Assembly (NCBI RefSeq): GCF_024345855.1
Contig: NZ_JAGQBX010000023.1
Coordinates: 1 to 39,117 of the forward strand
DNA from: Synechococcus sp. GreenBA-s
GTDB lineage: Bacteria > Cyanobacteriota > Cyanobacteriia > PCC-6307 > Cyanobiaceae
DNA: 39,117 nt
Direction of reading: 5' to 3'
Shown: positions 19,709-27,653 of the stretch, in pieces
How the letters are laid out: each line of letters starts with the position of its first letter
Position numbering within the stretch: position 1 is the stretch's first letter
The notes under the pieces: generated by a model
Databases searched by the model: none
What the model was told of the DNA's origin: nothing
Seen by the model: the letters and a program-made list of their open reading frames with translations, nothing else
Program-made: the position numbers and the translations under genes

Positions 19709-20442
19709 GCAGCACCTTCAAGCTCGATCGTCTCGACCTGCTGCGCCAGCGCCGCCTGGAGCTGGGGCTGCCCCCCGAGGCTCCGGCCCTGGTGAATGCT
19801 CGCCAGCTTGTGCTGGTGGGGGGAGTGCTCGGTCTCGCGGTGGCCGCCTCCGCGGCGGGGGTCTGGCTGTTGCTGCAGGCCCGCCAGGTCTATGTGGAGG
19901 GCAAGATCCGCGAGCTCGGCTCTGTGCCCGTCCAGCTGAAGGAACTGGAGCAGCGGGTTCAGGCGGCCCAGACCCAGCTCACGAAGATCAGCACCAGCAA
20001 CGAGGGGCTGGCCAAGGGGCTGGTGGCTGTGTCGTCCGGTTCGGCCCTGCTGACCCAGCTCTCCCAGATCACGCCCGACCGGGTGCAGCTGACCGAGGCC
20101 ACGGTGGCGGGTGCACCGTCGTCGGACCAGACGCTGACGCTCAAGGGCACGGCCGCCGACCCACAGGCCTTCCGCCGCATCAATGCCCTCCAATTGCTGC
20201 TGGCCTATTCGCCCCTGTTCAAGCCCGATGGGGTGGTTCTGAATAAGGCGGTGCGTGAACCAGGGGCAGCGGCGGCCGATCCCCAATCCACCGCGCCGAC
20301 CGTCGGTCCCGTGGCGTTTGATTTCACGTCCAAATTCAGTACTCTGCCGGCGGCTGCCCAGCTGCGGCAGTTGCGGCGGCTGGGGGCCGATGGCATGGCC
20401 CGCCGCCTGGAGACTCTGCAGAAGGAGGGATTGCTGCGATGA
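19705..20442 (+). CDS. pilN: type IV pilus assembly protein PilN
   Basis: This 245-residue protein starts with a cytoplasmic segment (MSSTFKLDRLDLLRQRRLEL), one membrane helix (about 37-57, LVGGVLGLAVAASAAGVWLL), a periplasmic coiled coil (VPVQLKELEQRVQAAQTQLT) and a ferredoxin-like domain (ALLTQLSQITPDRVQLTEA, AFRRINALQLLLAYSPLF). This is the PilN layout; it pairs with PilO and with PilM in the inner membrane. The N-terminal segment lacks the clear INLLP-type motif of proteobacterial PilN. It overlaps pilM and pilO by ATGA at both ends, so translation of the operon is likely coupled. Confidence 0.86.
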   Translation: MSSTFKLDRLDLLRQRRLELGLPPEAPALVNARQLVLVGGVLGLAVAASAAGVWLLLQARQVYVEGKIRELGSVPVQLKELEQRVQAAQTQLTKISTSNEGLAKGLVAVSSGSALLTQLSQITPDRVQLTEATVAGAPSSDQTLTLKGTAADPQAFRRINALQLLLAYSPLFKPDGVVLNKAVREPGAAAADPQSTAPTVGPVAFDFTSKFSTLPAAAQLRQLRRLGADGMARRLETLQKEGLLR

Positions 20443-21167
20443 CGAACCTGCAGGCCGGTGTTGAGGCCGAGGGCGCGATCCAGAGGCTGATCACGCGGGA
20501 ACGGCTGCTGGTCGGCGCCCCGATTCTGGTGGGAGGCCTCGCGGCCCTGGGCGTTCTGGCTGTGGCCGCCTGGCCGGCCTGGCAGAAGCTGCAGCAGACA
20601 GAGCAGCAGTTGCGGTCCCTGCAGGCCCAGGCCGCCCAGCTGCCCCTGCTGCGCGCTCAGCTCCAGCAGACCGAGGCGAGGCAGGCCAAGGAGGAGCTGA
20701 GTCAGGCCCGCATCCTGAACCTGATCGCCGGCAGCGGCGACATCTCCACCTTCATGGCCCAGCTCGGTGCCGAGGCGATCCGCAGCGGTGTCCAGCTGGA
20801 CAGCTACGAGCCGGTGGAACCGGCAGCACCAGCGGCCACTGCCCCGCCCCCTGCAACGCCCGCTGGAACCCCACCACCGGCCGGTGCGGCCCAGGGGGCT
20901 CAGCCACCCGCAGCACCTGAGGATCCGCTCTGCCGAGCGTCCTTCAAGCTCAAACCGACCTCCCGGTTGATCAGCGCCAAGGCCCCGACGCCCCAGCTGC
21001 TCGACTTCCTGCGCCGTCTGGAACGGCTCAGCCTGCTGGTGGTGCAGCGCGACCTGAGCCTTAAGCGCCCCGCCGCTCCCGCCCCACAGCCCGGCGCTCC
21101 GCTGGTGCCGGGCAGTACCGAGCTGCGGCTGAATCTGACCCTCTGCTCCAGGGCCCCTGGGGGCTGA
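20439..21167 (+). CDS. pilO: type IV pilus assembly protein PilO
   Basis: The 242-residue product has a short cytoplasmic N-terminus, one membrane helix (about 26-46, APILVGGLAALGVLAVAAWP), a coiled coil (LQQTEQQLRSLQAQAAQLPL) and a periplasmic domain (ILNLIAGSGDISTFMAQLG, PQLLDFLRRLERLSLLVVQR) interrupted by a Pro/Ala-rich insertion (about 128-160). PilO dimerises with PilN and links the inner-membrane platform to PilQ. The Pro/Ala insertion is longer than in proteobacterial PilO. It is followed by a strong hairpin and then pilQ, 70 bases later. Confidence 0.86.
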   Translation: MTNLQAGVEAEGAIQRLITRERLLVGAPILVGGLAALGVLAVAAWPAWQKLQQTEQQLRSLQAQAAQLPLLRAQLQQTEARQAKEELSQARILNLIAGSGDISTFMAQLGAEAIRSGVQLDSYEPVEPAAPAATAPPPATPAGTPPPAGAAQGAQPPAAPEDPLCRASFKLKPTSRLISAKAPTPQLLDFLRRLERLSLLVVQRDLSLKRPAAPAPQPGAPLVPGSTELRLNLTLCSRAPGG

Positions 21168-21181
21168 GGCCAGTCTCTGCG

Positions 21182-21211
21182 CTGGCCTTCACTGGTTTCG
21201 GTGAAGGTCAG
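21182..21211 (+). promoter_or_regulatory. hairpin between pilO and pilQ
   Basis: CTGGCCTTCAC (21182-21192) pairs with GTGAAGGTCAG (21201-21211) with one G-U pair and an 8-base loop. There is no U-run after it, so it is not a standard terminator. It may set the ratio of secretin to alignment proteins as a processing or partial termination signal, which is inference. Confidence 0.4.
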
Positions 21212-21237
21212 TCGTTACCATCCGGTCGCATGGATGG

Positions 21238-23499
21238 GTGGGTTTGGTGAAACGGCTGGGTCTTGCAGGCACGCTGTGGTGTGGGGCCGCCACCTTGGCT
21301 CTGGTGGTGGCGCCCCCCCTGGAGCTGGTGGCCCAGGCCCAGGCCCAGATCCGCCAGGACGGGCTTCAGCTGCGGGTGAAGCGCCTCCCGGATGCGATCG
21401 AACTGGTGATCCAGGATGCGGGTGCCGGCAGTGCCCTGGAGCAACAGCGCTCGGGCACCATCTGGACCGGGGAGCTGCGCACCGAGCGGGAGCGGGGCCT
21501 GAAGGCGGGGCCCCAGTCGCTGGCGATGCCGGATGCCGGCCTGGAGCGCATCACCTTCGATGGCACTGGGCGGCTGTTCCAGCTGAAGCTGACGCCCCAG
21601 ATGGGCCGCTCCCTCGGGCCCCCGATCATCAGCAGCGACGGCAAGGATCTCACCGTGCGCTTCCCGGCGCCCCAGCTGCCGGTGAGCCAGACCTTCCGGC
21701 CGAACCTGACCCAGCCCACCGCCTTGCCGACGCCGGCCTATGTGCCGCCCTTGCGGCCCCGGGCTGTGGCTCCGCCGCTGGGCGATATGGCGGTGGGCTC
21801 GATGACGATCCGCAACCGCGGCTTCATCAATCTGAGTGGGCCGCCGGTGACCCTCACCACCCGCGGGGCGAATGCTCGTGACGTGCTGATGGTGCTGGCC
21901 CAGATGGGGAACTATGGCTTTGCCTATGAGGACAATTTCCTTCAGGGAGCATTGACTGATCCGCAGGGCAGTAAGGATGTTGTCTGCGGCGTGCCAGTTC
22001 AGCCTTTTAAGACAAAGCGAGAGAATGAGGATGAATTCCAGGGGCCAAATAAGGCTTTTGTCCCATGTCCCGTTACAGCGGCGTTCCGTGGTGAGTCATT
22101 TTCTCGGGCTTTTAATTTTATTCTGACGACATCTGGTCTCAAGGCAAGAACAGAAGGCAATACCATTCTCGTGGGGCCCAACGTGCTCCAAAAGCAGATG
22201 GGACCTCAAGCCTCCAAGGTCTATCGCCTCAACCAGGTGTCGCCCGATAGTGCTGCGGATTATCTGGCCAACCTAGGGGCTGCCGTTACGAAGACCTTCA
22301 CGGAAACCATCACTGCCACCACCGGGGTGCCTTTGGCAGGTGCCTCTACCTCCAATCCGCAGACCACGCGCACCTCCACCAAGATCAAGGTTGAGGAGTA
22401 TCAGGCCAACAGTGGACCGCTTCTGGGATTGCGTGCGACCACTGATACCCGCCTCTCGACGATCACTTTGGTGGGTGAGTCTGGCTTGGTTGCAACGGCA
22501 GAACAGTATCTGCGTCAGCTGGATCTGCGCCAGCGTCAAGTTGCCCTTAGCGTCAAGATACTAGATGTTACGCTCAATAATGATACTGATATAGACAATA
22601 GCTTCGCTCTCCGCTTCGGAAGTAATTTCATTGTCAACGACAGTGGCCGACTTCTTGCGGCATTTGGCCGTAATCTGCCTGCTCGTCAGGCCGACTTCTT
22701 GACTAGCCGAGAAACCATCAGCACGTCAAATGATAATTTCTCTAATTCCAATCAGAGCTCTGGGGCTAATAGTTCTACTGGATTTAGCAACTCGCTGACT
22801 GCGACATTTGATAACTCGCGCAACCTTACTCAGAGCCAGGTTGAGACAATTAATGCCAATCTTACTCGGCAAACTGGCACTGAGATTCAGAGATTTGCCG
22901 AAGAGAGATTTGTTCCCAATCCAAACTATAATCCGGGCGCTGCCGAGCCTGGCGACCAATTTATTACGGTTACAAATGATGTGTTTCGCGTCGTTCCCAT
23001 TGGGAAGTCAACTCAAACCTTTAGCTCTGATCTGGTCTCCACTATCCAAGAGGTTATCGCAAACTCCACTGGCCAAAATGTGACCCTTAGCCGTAGTGCG
23101 GCCGGATCATCTAATCAAGGACGAAATCAGTTTTCATCTGCCGATTCAGCTCGTAACATCACGGGTGGCGGGGTGCGCCGAACTAATCCAGGCCTCAATT
23201 ACCCAGACAACCAGTTCTTTAACTTCCTGCAGGCTCAGATTGTCTCGAGTAATGCCAAGGTCTTGGCAAGCCCAACTCTGATTCTTCAGGAGGGTGGATC
23301 CACCCTGAATGATAGGTCTATTGACGCCAATTCCTTGTCAAGTGATGGCCAGATTGGGCGCTCGCGCTCTAATGAATCCTACGTGAGTGTTGGGACTCAA
23401 TTGGTGAAATCGTACAATGTGATTACCCAGGAAAATGCTCCCACTATTTGCGAGCCTATTTTTTGCAAATGCTGGCCTCACTTTTGGTGCGCGAGTTGA
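21238..23499 (+). CDS. pilQ: type IV pilus secretin PilQ, main part (frame broken near 3' end)
   Basis: GTG at 21238 begins VGLVKRLGLAGTLWCG, a signal peptide, followed by an AMIN-like domain (about 40-150), an STN/N-domain (about 205-330, PVTLTTRGANARDVLMVLAQ) and the start of the secretin core (RQVALSVKILDVTLNNDTDI, FLQAQIVSSNAKVLASPTLI, NESYVSVGTQLVKSYNVIT). The frame then runs into CWPHFWCAS and stops at 23499, while the true secretin C-terminus continues in another frame from about 23465. Removing one T from the six-T run 23459-23464 restores an 886-residue secretin. PilQ forms the outer-membrane pore for pili. From about 21,900 the base composition is much lower in GC than before. A Ser/Asn-rich insert lies about residues 490-540. 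Confidence 0.88.
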   Translation: MGLVKRLGLAGTLWCGAATLALVVAPPLELVAQAQAQIRQDGLQLRVKRLPDAIELVIQDAGAGSALEQQRSGTIWTGELRTERERGLKAGPQSLAMPDAGLERITFDGTGRLFQLKLTPQMGRSLGPPIISSDGKDLTVRFPAPQLPVSQTFRPNLTQPTALPTPAYVPPLRPRAVAPPLGDMAVGSMTIRNRGFINLSGPPVTLTTRGANARDVLMVLAQMGNYGFAYEDNFLQGALTDPQGSKDVVCGVPVQPFKTKRENEDEFQGPNKAFVPCPVTAAFRGESFSRAFNFILTTSGLKARTEGNTILVGPNVLQKQMGPQASKVYRLNQVSPDSAADYLANLGAAVTKTFTETITATTGVPLAGASTSNPQTTRTSTKIKVEEYQANSGPLLGLRATTDTRLSTITLVGESGLVATAEQYLRQLDLRQRQVALSVKILDVTLNNDTDIDNSFALRFGSNFIVNDSGRLLAAFGRNLPARQADFLTSRETISTSNDNFSNSNQSSGANSSTGFSNSLTATFDNSRNLTQSQVETINANLTRQTGTEIQRFAEERFVPNPNYNPGAAEPGDQFITVTNDVFRVVPIGKSTQTFSSDLVSTIQEVIANSTGQNVTLSRSAAGSSNQGRNQFSSADSARNITGGGVRRTNPGLNYPDNQFFNFLQAQIVSSNAKVLASPTLILQEGGSTLNDRSIDANSLSSDGQIGRSRSNESYVSVGTQLVKSYNVITQENAPTICEPIFCKCWPHFWCAS

Positions 23500-23899
23500 C
23501 AAGATCGACGATAATGGCTTTGTCACTTTCTCGCTTTCTCCTGAGGTGAGTGCTCAGGTGGGCGAGGTTCCTGGATCAAGAGAATGCGGTGGCTATGCCA
23601 TTCTAAACAGCCGTCAACTTGATACCGGTCAAGTGCGCGTGCGCGATGGTCAAACACTGATTCTTACTGGTGTGATTTCTGATTCGGATCGGCAGGAGGT
23701 CACAAAATGGCCTGTTCTGGGTGATTTGCCTTTTATTGGACAATTCTTTAGAAGAACAGGTGGCACGCGAACAAAGAATGAATTGGTGATTATGGTGACA
23801 CCGCGCATCATCAATGACGAGCAGGGAGGGACTTATGGCTATGGTTTTACCCCTTCCACTCAGGATGCTCGACGTCTAATCTACTCGCCTGGGCAGTAG
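23435..23899 (+). CDS. pilQ: PilQ secretin C-terminal part in shifted frame
   Basis: The meaningful protein in this frame begins around 23465 (FANAGLTFGARVDKIDDNGF) and continues with VTFSLSPEVSAQVGEV, RQLDTGQVRVRDGQTLILTG, DRQEVTKWPVLGDLPFIGQF and KNELVIMVTPRIINDEQG, the highly conserved end of bacterial secretins that builds the outer-membrane barrel gate. The ATG at 23435 is not a real start; codons before 23465 are shifted sequence of the upstream part. If the frameshift is real and not corrected by slippage, this fragment is untranslated and PilQ is inactive. The intact conservation of this part argues that the break is very recent, is a sequencing error, or is bypassed. Confidence 0.85.
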   Translation: MLPLFASLFFANAGLTFGARVDKIDDNGFVTFSLSPEVSAQVGEVPGSRECGGYAILNSRQLDTGQVRVRDGQTLILTGVISDSDRQEVTKWPVLGDLPFIGQFFRRTGGTRTKNELVIMVTPRIINDEQGGTYGYGFTPSTQDARRLIYSPGQ

Positions 23900-24787
23900 G
23901 GGTGAACTGCTGATTTCTGGTGTGAGTCCTTAAGTCGCCATTTTGTCAATAGTGAATCAAGGCAAGTTGTTGATTGCTTCGGCGAATTAAGCTGGCTGCC
24001 CATTCAACTGCCAGTCCATACAACTTCATTCCTTTCTATTTTCTTGCCTGACAGTCTTGCTTCGGATCTTTTGCGAAGTGGCTCTCTGCCACTGGGGCAC
24101 TATCTCCAGCGGCTGACCGAAGAGTAAAACCTAGGCCTCCTCGGATTGCTTCGACTGTAATTAGCCTAAGCCTCTCTGGGCTGGAGAATCAAGTAATCAG
24201 CGGAGCTTCGTGCAGGGGGCTAGAAATGAATATTGGATATGTTCTTGGCGGGGCTGTTCGTCATGGTGCCGAGCCTGCCATGGCTGTATTTCCTGCATTT
24301 GTACGTGGTTCTGTTGTTAGTGTCTCTTGCTGCCAAGAGATGAATTGCTCTCGGTTCTTGCTTTCCAATCCCTCCTCGCCTGCGACTCTAGTGACACTCT
24401 CGGCAATTTTAGGAGGCCAGAGACTCTTCGACTTGCTGCAGGACTAGTCTTGGCATTAGAGTATGCTTTGTTCTGCTCTATATCAGCCTCGATTCGTCGG
24501 CGATAAGTAGGAAGAAGTTGGCCCTAGCGGCTGTTGATATTGTAGTTACAGCTGCTTGTGCAAGGCCGTGAAGTGGGTAGGCCAATATCGGCAATAAGGC
24601 GAAGGCAGGTCTCGTGTACGATCCTAAGAATGTGCGGGGCTGTTAATGCCCTGCGCACTGACTGCATAACCGTCAATGGGGTGGATGCTCCCTGTGGCTA
24701 TATTCTTATGGGTGTTGCGAGGTGTAGGCAGTCGTGCCCTGCCAAGAATTAAGCTGTTGGCCGCGATGCCTATCTTGCAAAGAGCTG
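23900..24787. other. low-GC stretch without a secure gene
   Basis: I see no recognisable gene on either strand here. Composition is close to that of the second half of pilQ and well below the rest of the window. A 73-codon frame at 24226-24447 (MNIGYVLGGAVRHGAEPAM) has GGGGGC upstream but no family resemblance. There are no tRNA-like cloverleafs, long repeats or pilin-type GFTLIE signals that I can find. It may be decayed transferred DNA attached to the pilQ mosaic segment. Confidence 0.5.
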
Positions 24788-24952
24788 TTAGACGCGCCGA
24801 CACCTGCCGGTGTTGTCGCAGCAAACCAAGACCCACTGTCCATCAATGAACTGCTTTCTGCAGTTTTGCTGCTGGGCTTGGGTGGGCGCCGCGGACAACG
24901 TTGCAAATGCGATCAAGGCGGCGGGCAAAAAGGCAAAAGTTAATCTTGCCAT
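24788..24952 (-). CDS. small secreted cysteine-rich protein
   Basis: ATG at 24952 opens a 54-residue product with a clear signal peptide (MARLTFAFLPAALIAFATLS.. ending AAPTQAQ, likely cleaved near residue 27) and a mature part of about 27 residues, QNCRKQFIDGQWVLVCCDNT followed by GRCRRV. Four cysteines in the mature peptide, one as a CC pair, suggest two disulphides. The frame stays open upstream to 25084, but that part is Arg/Gln/Ser-rich and not protein-like. An AT-rich stretch (cataatagataaatattc) directly upstream could hold a -10 element. No family is recognised. It lies in the low-GC island after pilQ, and its codons include AGA and TTA, unlike the neighbouring core genes. Confidence 0.58.
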   Translation of the reverse strand: MARLTFAFLPAALIAFATLSAAPTQAQQQNCRKQFIDGQWVLVCCDNTGRCRRV

Positions 24953-25458
24953 GGGTTTGCATGAATATTTATCTATTATGTGCGCACAAGCCGGCCGCGA
25001 CTGTGGACTTCGTAATTCTTGGTATTTGGGGCGCTGGTCCCGGCTTGCGGTTCTTGGGTGTGACTTATGTCTTTGGGCGTCCATAAGTTAGAAATGGGTT
25101 CTTGGGCTGTCTCAGGTAACTGGGGAGACCTGCATGGGATTCATCTTCCTTCTCTTGCTCGGGCTGCTTTGTCTTCACGCTCGTATGCTGTAAGGTGCGA
25201 GCTGCTGGAGCGTCTCAATTGCGGGACGATACGCTGTCTTGCGAAAGTAGCCTCTACTGGTCTCCTCAGGTGTCCTCGCTGTAAGGTTCCGGATTGGAGT
25301 TAATTAGCATGTCGCCATGGTAAAGAGTTGGCTAGGCCCTGATCTCGGGGCTATCGCATTTATGGCTTGATAGAGGCTGACATGAGAGGAGCGGGTGGAT
25401 CGAGCCTGTGGTCGGTCTTGATCCCTCTCTCCCTGGCTTCCTTCTTCAGGGAATTCAT
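24953..25458. other. low-GC spacer without a secure gene
   Basis: No confident gene is seen. A 19-codon plus-strand frame at 25134-25193 (MGFIFLLLLGLLCLHARML) has GGGGAG six bases before its ATG and is strongly hydrophobic. A frame ending near 25303 contains CPRCK but is otherwise not protein-like. An inverted repeat AGGCCCTGATCTCGGGGCT lies near 25335. Function is unknown; this may be the remainder of the low-GC segment. Confidence 0.4.
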
Positions 25459-26259
25459 TTAAAAAGCCATGGGCCCTAGAAATTTCAAGGCCAGTGGTGC
25501 CACTTGCTGGAATATGCTGATCGCACCCTGCAAGAAGGCGCTGCCAGCCCCATTGCCCTTCTGCCGCGGATCCTTGGCCAGTTCAGCCGCGCCCTTGCGA
25601 AGCTGTTCGGCTGTTTCCTTCTGGCCCTGTTGTTCATACAGCTTGGCTGCATAGGTGAAGTCCTGCGCAGCCAGTTCCCGTTTGGCTTGCTCGGCCCGCG
25701 TGATCCCACGTGCCAGCCAGGTGAGAGCCGCATCCGGCTGCTTCAGCAGGGCCTTGTTGAAATACTCCTCTGCTTCAGGAAAACGACCCTGCTGGGAGGC
25801 CTCCACGCCGGCATTGTGCATGGCCGGATAGCTGCTCACCTCGGCGCTTACGCCCGTGGCTCCACGCCAATGGCTGCGGGCCAGGGCCTCATTGTCAAGC
25901 TTGGCGCCGCTGAGATCCGCCTCCCGCAGGTCGGCTCCCTCCAGCTGGGCGCCGCGGAGGTCGGCTCCCCGCAGCGAGGCACCGGTCAGGGAGGTGAAGC
26001 TCAGATTCGATCCCCGCAGGTCGGCTCCATCCAGCTGGGCGCGGCTCAGGTTGGCGCGCTGGAGTTGGGCCTTGCTGAGCTGGGCATCCCGTAGGTCGGC
26101 GTACACGAGGTCGGCGTCCTGGAGGCGGCAGCTGGGACAGGTCTTGGTTTCCATCAGCCGCAGGATGTGCTCCTGGTTGCCGGCCAGGGCGCGGCCCGGT
26201 GCGGCCAACATCAGCGCCGAGAGGGCCGCTCCAGCCCAGGCCGATCGCATCCGTGTCAT
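25459..26259 (-). CDS. secreted pentapeptide-repeat protein with TPR-like C-terminal half
   Basis: ATG 26259 is preceded by GAGGAG at good spacing and starts a signal peptide (MTRMRSAWAGAALSALMLAA), so it is preferred over the longer frame to 26298. The 266-residue product then has KTCPSCRLQDADL and about twelve consecutive A(D/N/Q)LxG-type pentapeptides (about residues 45-115), which fold into a right-handed beta-helix. A helical region follows (about 135-225) that looks like two TPR units (SSYPAMHNAGVEASQQGRF, EAEEYFNKALLKQPDAALTW), and the end is hydrophobic (ISIFQQVAPLALKFLGPMAF). It should be exported to the periplasm or thylakoid lumen. The biochemical role is not predicted. It lies 90 bases after the RTX-like gene on the same strand. 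Confidence 0.82.
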   Translation of the reverse strand: MTRMRSAWAGAALSALMLAAPGRALAGNQEHILRLMETKTCPSCRLQDADLVYADLRDAQLSKAQLQRANLSRAQLDGADLRGSNLSFTSLTGASLRGADLRGAQLEGADLREADLSGAKLDNEALARSHWRGATGVSAEVSSYPAMHNAGVEASQQGRFPEAEEYFNKALLKQPDAALTWLARGITRAEQAKRELAAQDFTYAAKLYEQQGQKETAEQLRKGAAELAKDPRQKGNGAGSAFLQGAISIFQQVAPLALKFLGPMAF

Positions 26260-26349
26260 GCCAGATCTCCTCGCGATGCACCGTCCTAGCGGAGCCATCT
26301 GGGGCGGCCAGTGCCGGTGGGGGGCTTTTCGGGCTGGCTGAGGCTCAGC

Positions 26350-27600
26350 TCAGGTGAGGGTCACCGCCGTGAAGCCGGCTGGCGCACCCAGCCCGCTGCC
26401 GCTGCCCTGGGCTCCGAAGATGAAGTCGTCGATCGTGAGCCCCGTCGTGTAGGGCAGCAGGATCGAGGAGTCGCCGTAGCTGATCAAGCTGTCGCGCCCG
26501 TTTTCGAATACGAAGAAGCGGCTGCCCTGGTCGGCGGCGGTGAGGCCGTTGCGGAACCAGATGCGATCGCCCTCGCTGGCGTGGAAGTCGAAAATCACAT
26601 CGTTGCCTTCCTGGAAGGTGTCAAAGATGAAGAAATCAGCGCCTCCCTTCGGGGCCAGAGGATCGGAGCTGCGATCGGGAATGATGTAGGTGATGTCGTT
26701 GAGAAACTTCGTTGAGAGAGGGCTGTTTGGTGAGTAATCGACGTTGAAATCATTGGCCAGCTTGCCCAGGCCCTGAAAGCTGATGACGGTCTGATTGTTG
26801 GCAACTGCCTTGTCGATGGTGTCTTGCGGCAGCGTCGTGCCGGTGCTCTCCTGCAGAAAGTTCTGCTGGATCAGCTCGAAGGTGACAGGCTTAAATGTGA
26901 ACTCCTGGGGCCCCTGGCTTGCTGGGGAGAAGAACGCAAACTGGTCGTAAATGTCAAAGATATAGGGCTCATTGGCAAAGTCGGCATTGAAGGTGTATTC
27001 CCAGTCTCCATACATGAAGTCGTTACTCTGGCCGCTGATCAGGCGATCATTGCCGCCTTGTACGGGCCCGTATACATTTACGGCATCCCCATGCATCAGT
27101 GTGCGGGTTCCGGCTGTGGGGGAGCCCGTGAGGATGTCGTCGCCGCCTTTGCTATAGGGCTTCATGGCGGTGGCGTCGCCCACGAGCTGGGTGTAAAGGC
27201 CAAAGGCCTTCAGCTCGTCGCGGCCGCCCTGGCCATAGAGCTCCTCGCTGTCGCCCACGAGGCGATCCAGGTTGCCTTTGCCGCCCAGCAGCCTGTCGTT
27301 GCCACCGGCAACTCCCACGCCGATCAGTTCCTGGTCGCCGAGTAGGTCGTTCTGGTCTTGCTCGCCCTCTTTGCTTTTGCCAGTTTTGAGGAAATCATCG
27401 CCAAAGCCGCCGCTCAGCTCGTCAAAGCCGGTGCCTCCGTAAAGGCTGTCATTTCCTCCTGATCCTCGGCCCTTGTCATTGCCGCCCTTGAGAAGCAGCA
27501 CATAGCCATTGGAGGGATCGTCGATGTTGACGTCGTCCGGCTCGCTGCCGAAGGTAAACGTGGTGCTCCCGTCCTTTGGGCCGTTGATGGTGGTACTCAT
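26350..27600 (-). CDS. RTX-like calcium-binding protein
   Basis: The 416-residue acidic protein carries glycine/aspartate-rich nonapeptide-like repeats near the N-terminus (GGNDSLYGGTGFDELSGGFG, about residues 48-67) and more degenerate ones to about residue 200 (GGNDRLLGGKGNLDRLVGDS, GGDDILTGSP, GGNDRLISGQ). These bind calcium in RTX proteins. The C-terminal part (about 300-416) has a KGGADFFIFDTFQEGNDVIF segment that resembles the end of type I secreted proteins. There is no N-terminal signal peptide, which fits secretion by an ABC-type system using a C-terminal signal; no such exporter is in the window. GC is lower than in neighbouring genes. A TAGCAT hexamer about 30 bases upstream may be its own -10 element. 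Confidence 0.82.
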   Translation of the reverse strand: MSTTINGPKDGSTTFTFGSEPDDVNIDDPSNGYVLLLKGGNDKGRGSGGNDSLYGGTGFDELSGGFGDDFLKTGKSKEGEQDQNDLLGDQELIGVGVAGGNDRLLGGKGNLDRLVGDSEELYGQGGRDELKAFGLYTQLVGDATAMKPYSKGGDDILTGSPTAGTRTLMHGDAVNVYGPVQGGNDRLISGQSNDFMYGDWEYTFNADFANEPYIFDIYDQFAFFSPASQGPQEFTFKPVTFELIQQNFLQESTGTTLPQDTIDKAVANNQTVISFQGLGKLANDFNVDYSPNSPLSTKFLNDITYIIPDRSSDPLAPKGGADFFIFDTFQEGNDVIFDFHASEGDRIWFRNGLTAADQGSRFFVFENGRDSLISYGDSSILLPYTTGLTIDDFIFGAQGSGSGLGAPAGFTAVTLT

Positions 27601-27653
27601 CTTGGGCTGAATGATTCTTTTGAGGCAATGCTAGCGAGAGACGGTGGGCTGGC

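Noticed and set aside
24226-24447. 73-codon plus-strand frame in the low-GC island
   Set aside because: A G-rich site precedes it, but the product has no signal, domain or convincing codon pattern; reported only as part of the spacer.
25067-25303. Plus-strand frame containing CPRCK near its end
   Set aside because: The rest of the frame is not protein-like, and a single CxxC is expected by chance.
25900-26160. Short tandem DNA repeats suggesting a CRISPR or satellite array
   Set aside because: Spacing is 15 bases and the repeats translate into A(D/N)LxG pentapeptides, so they are coding repeats.
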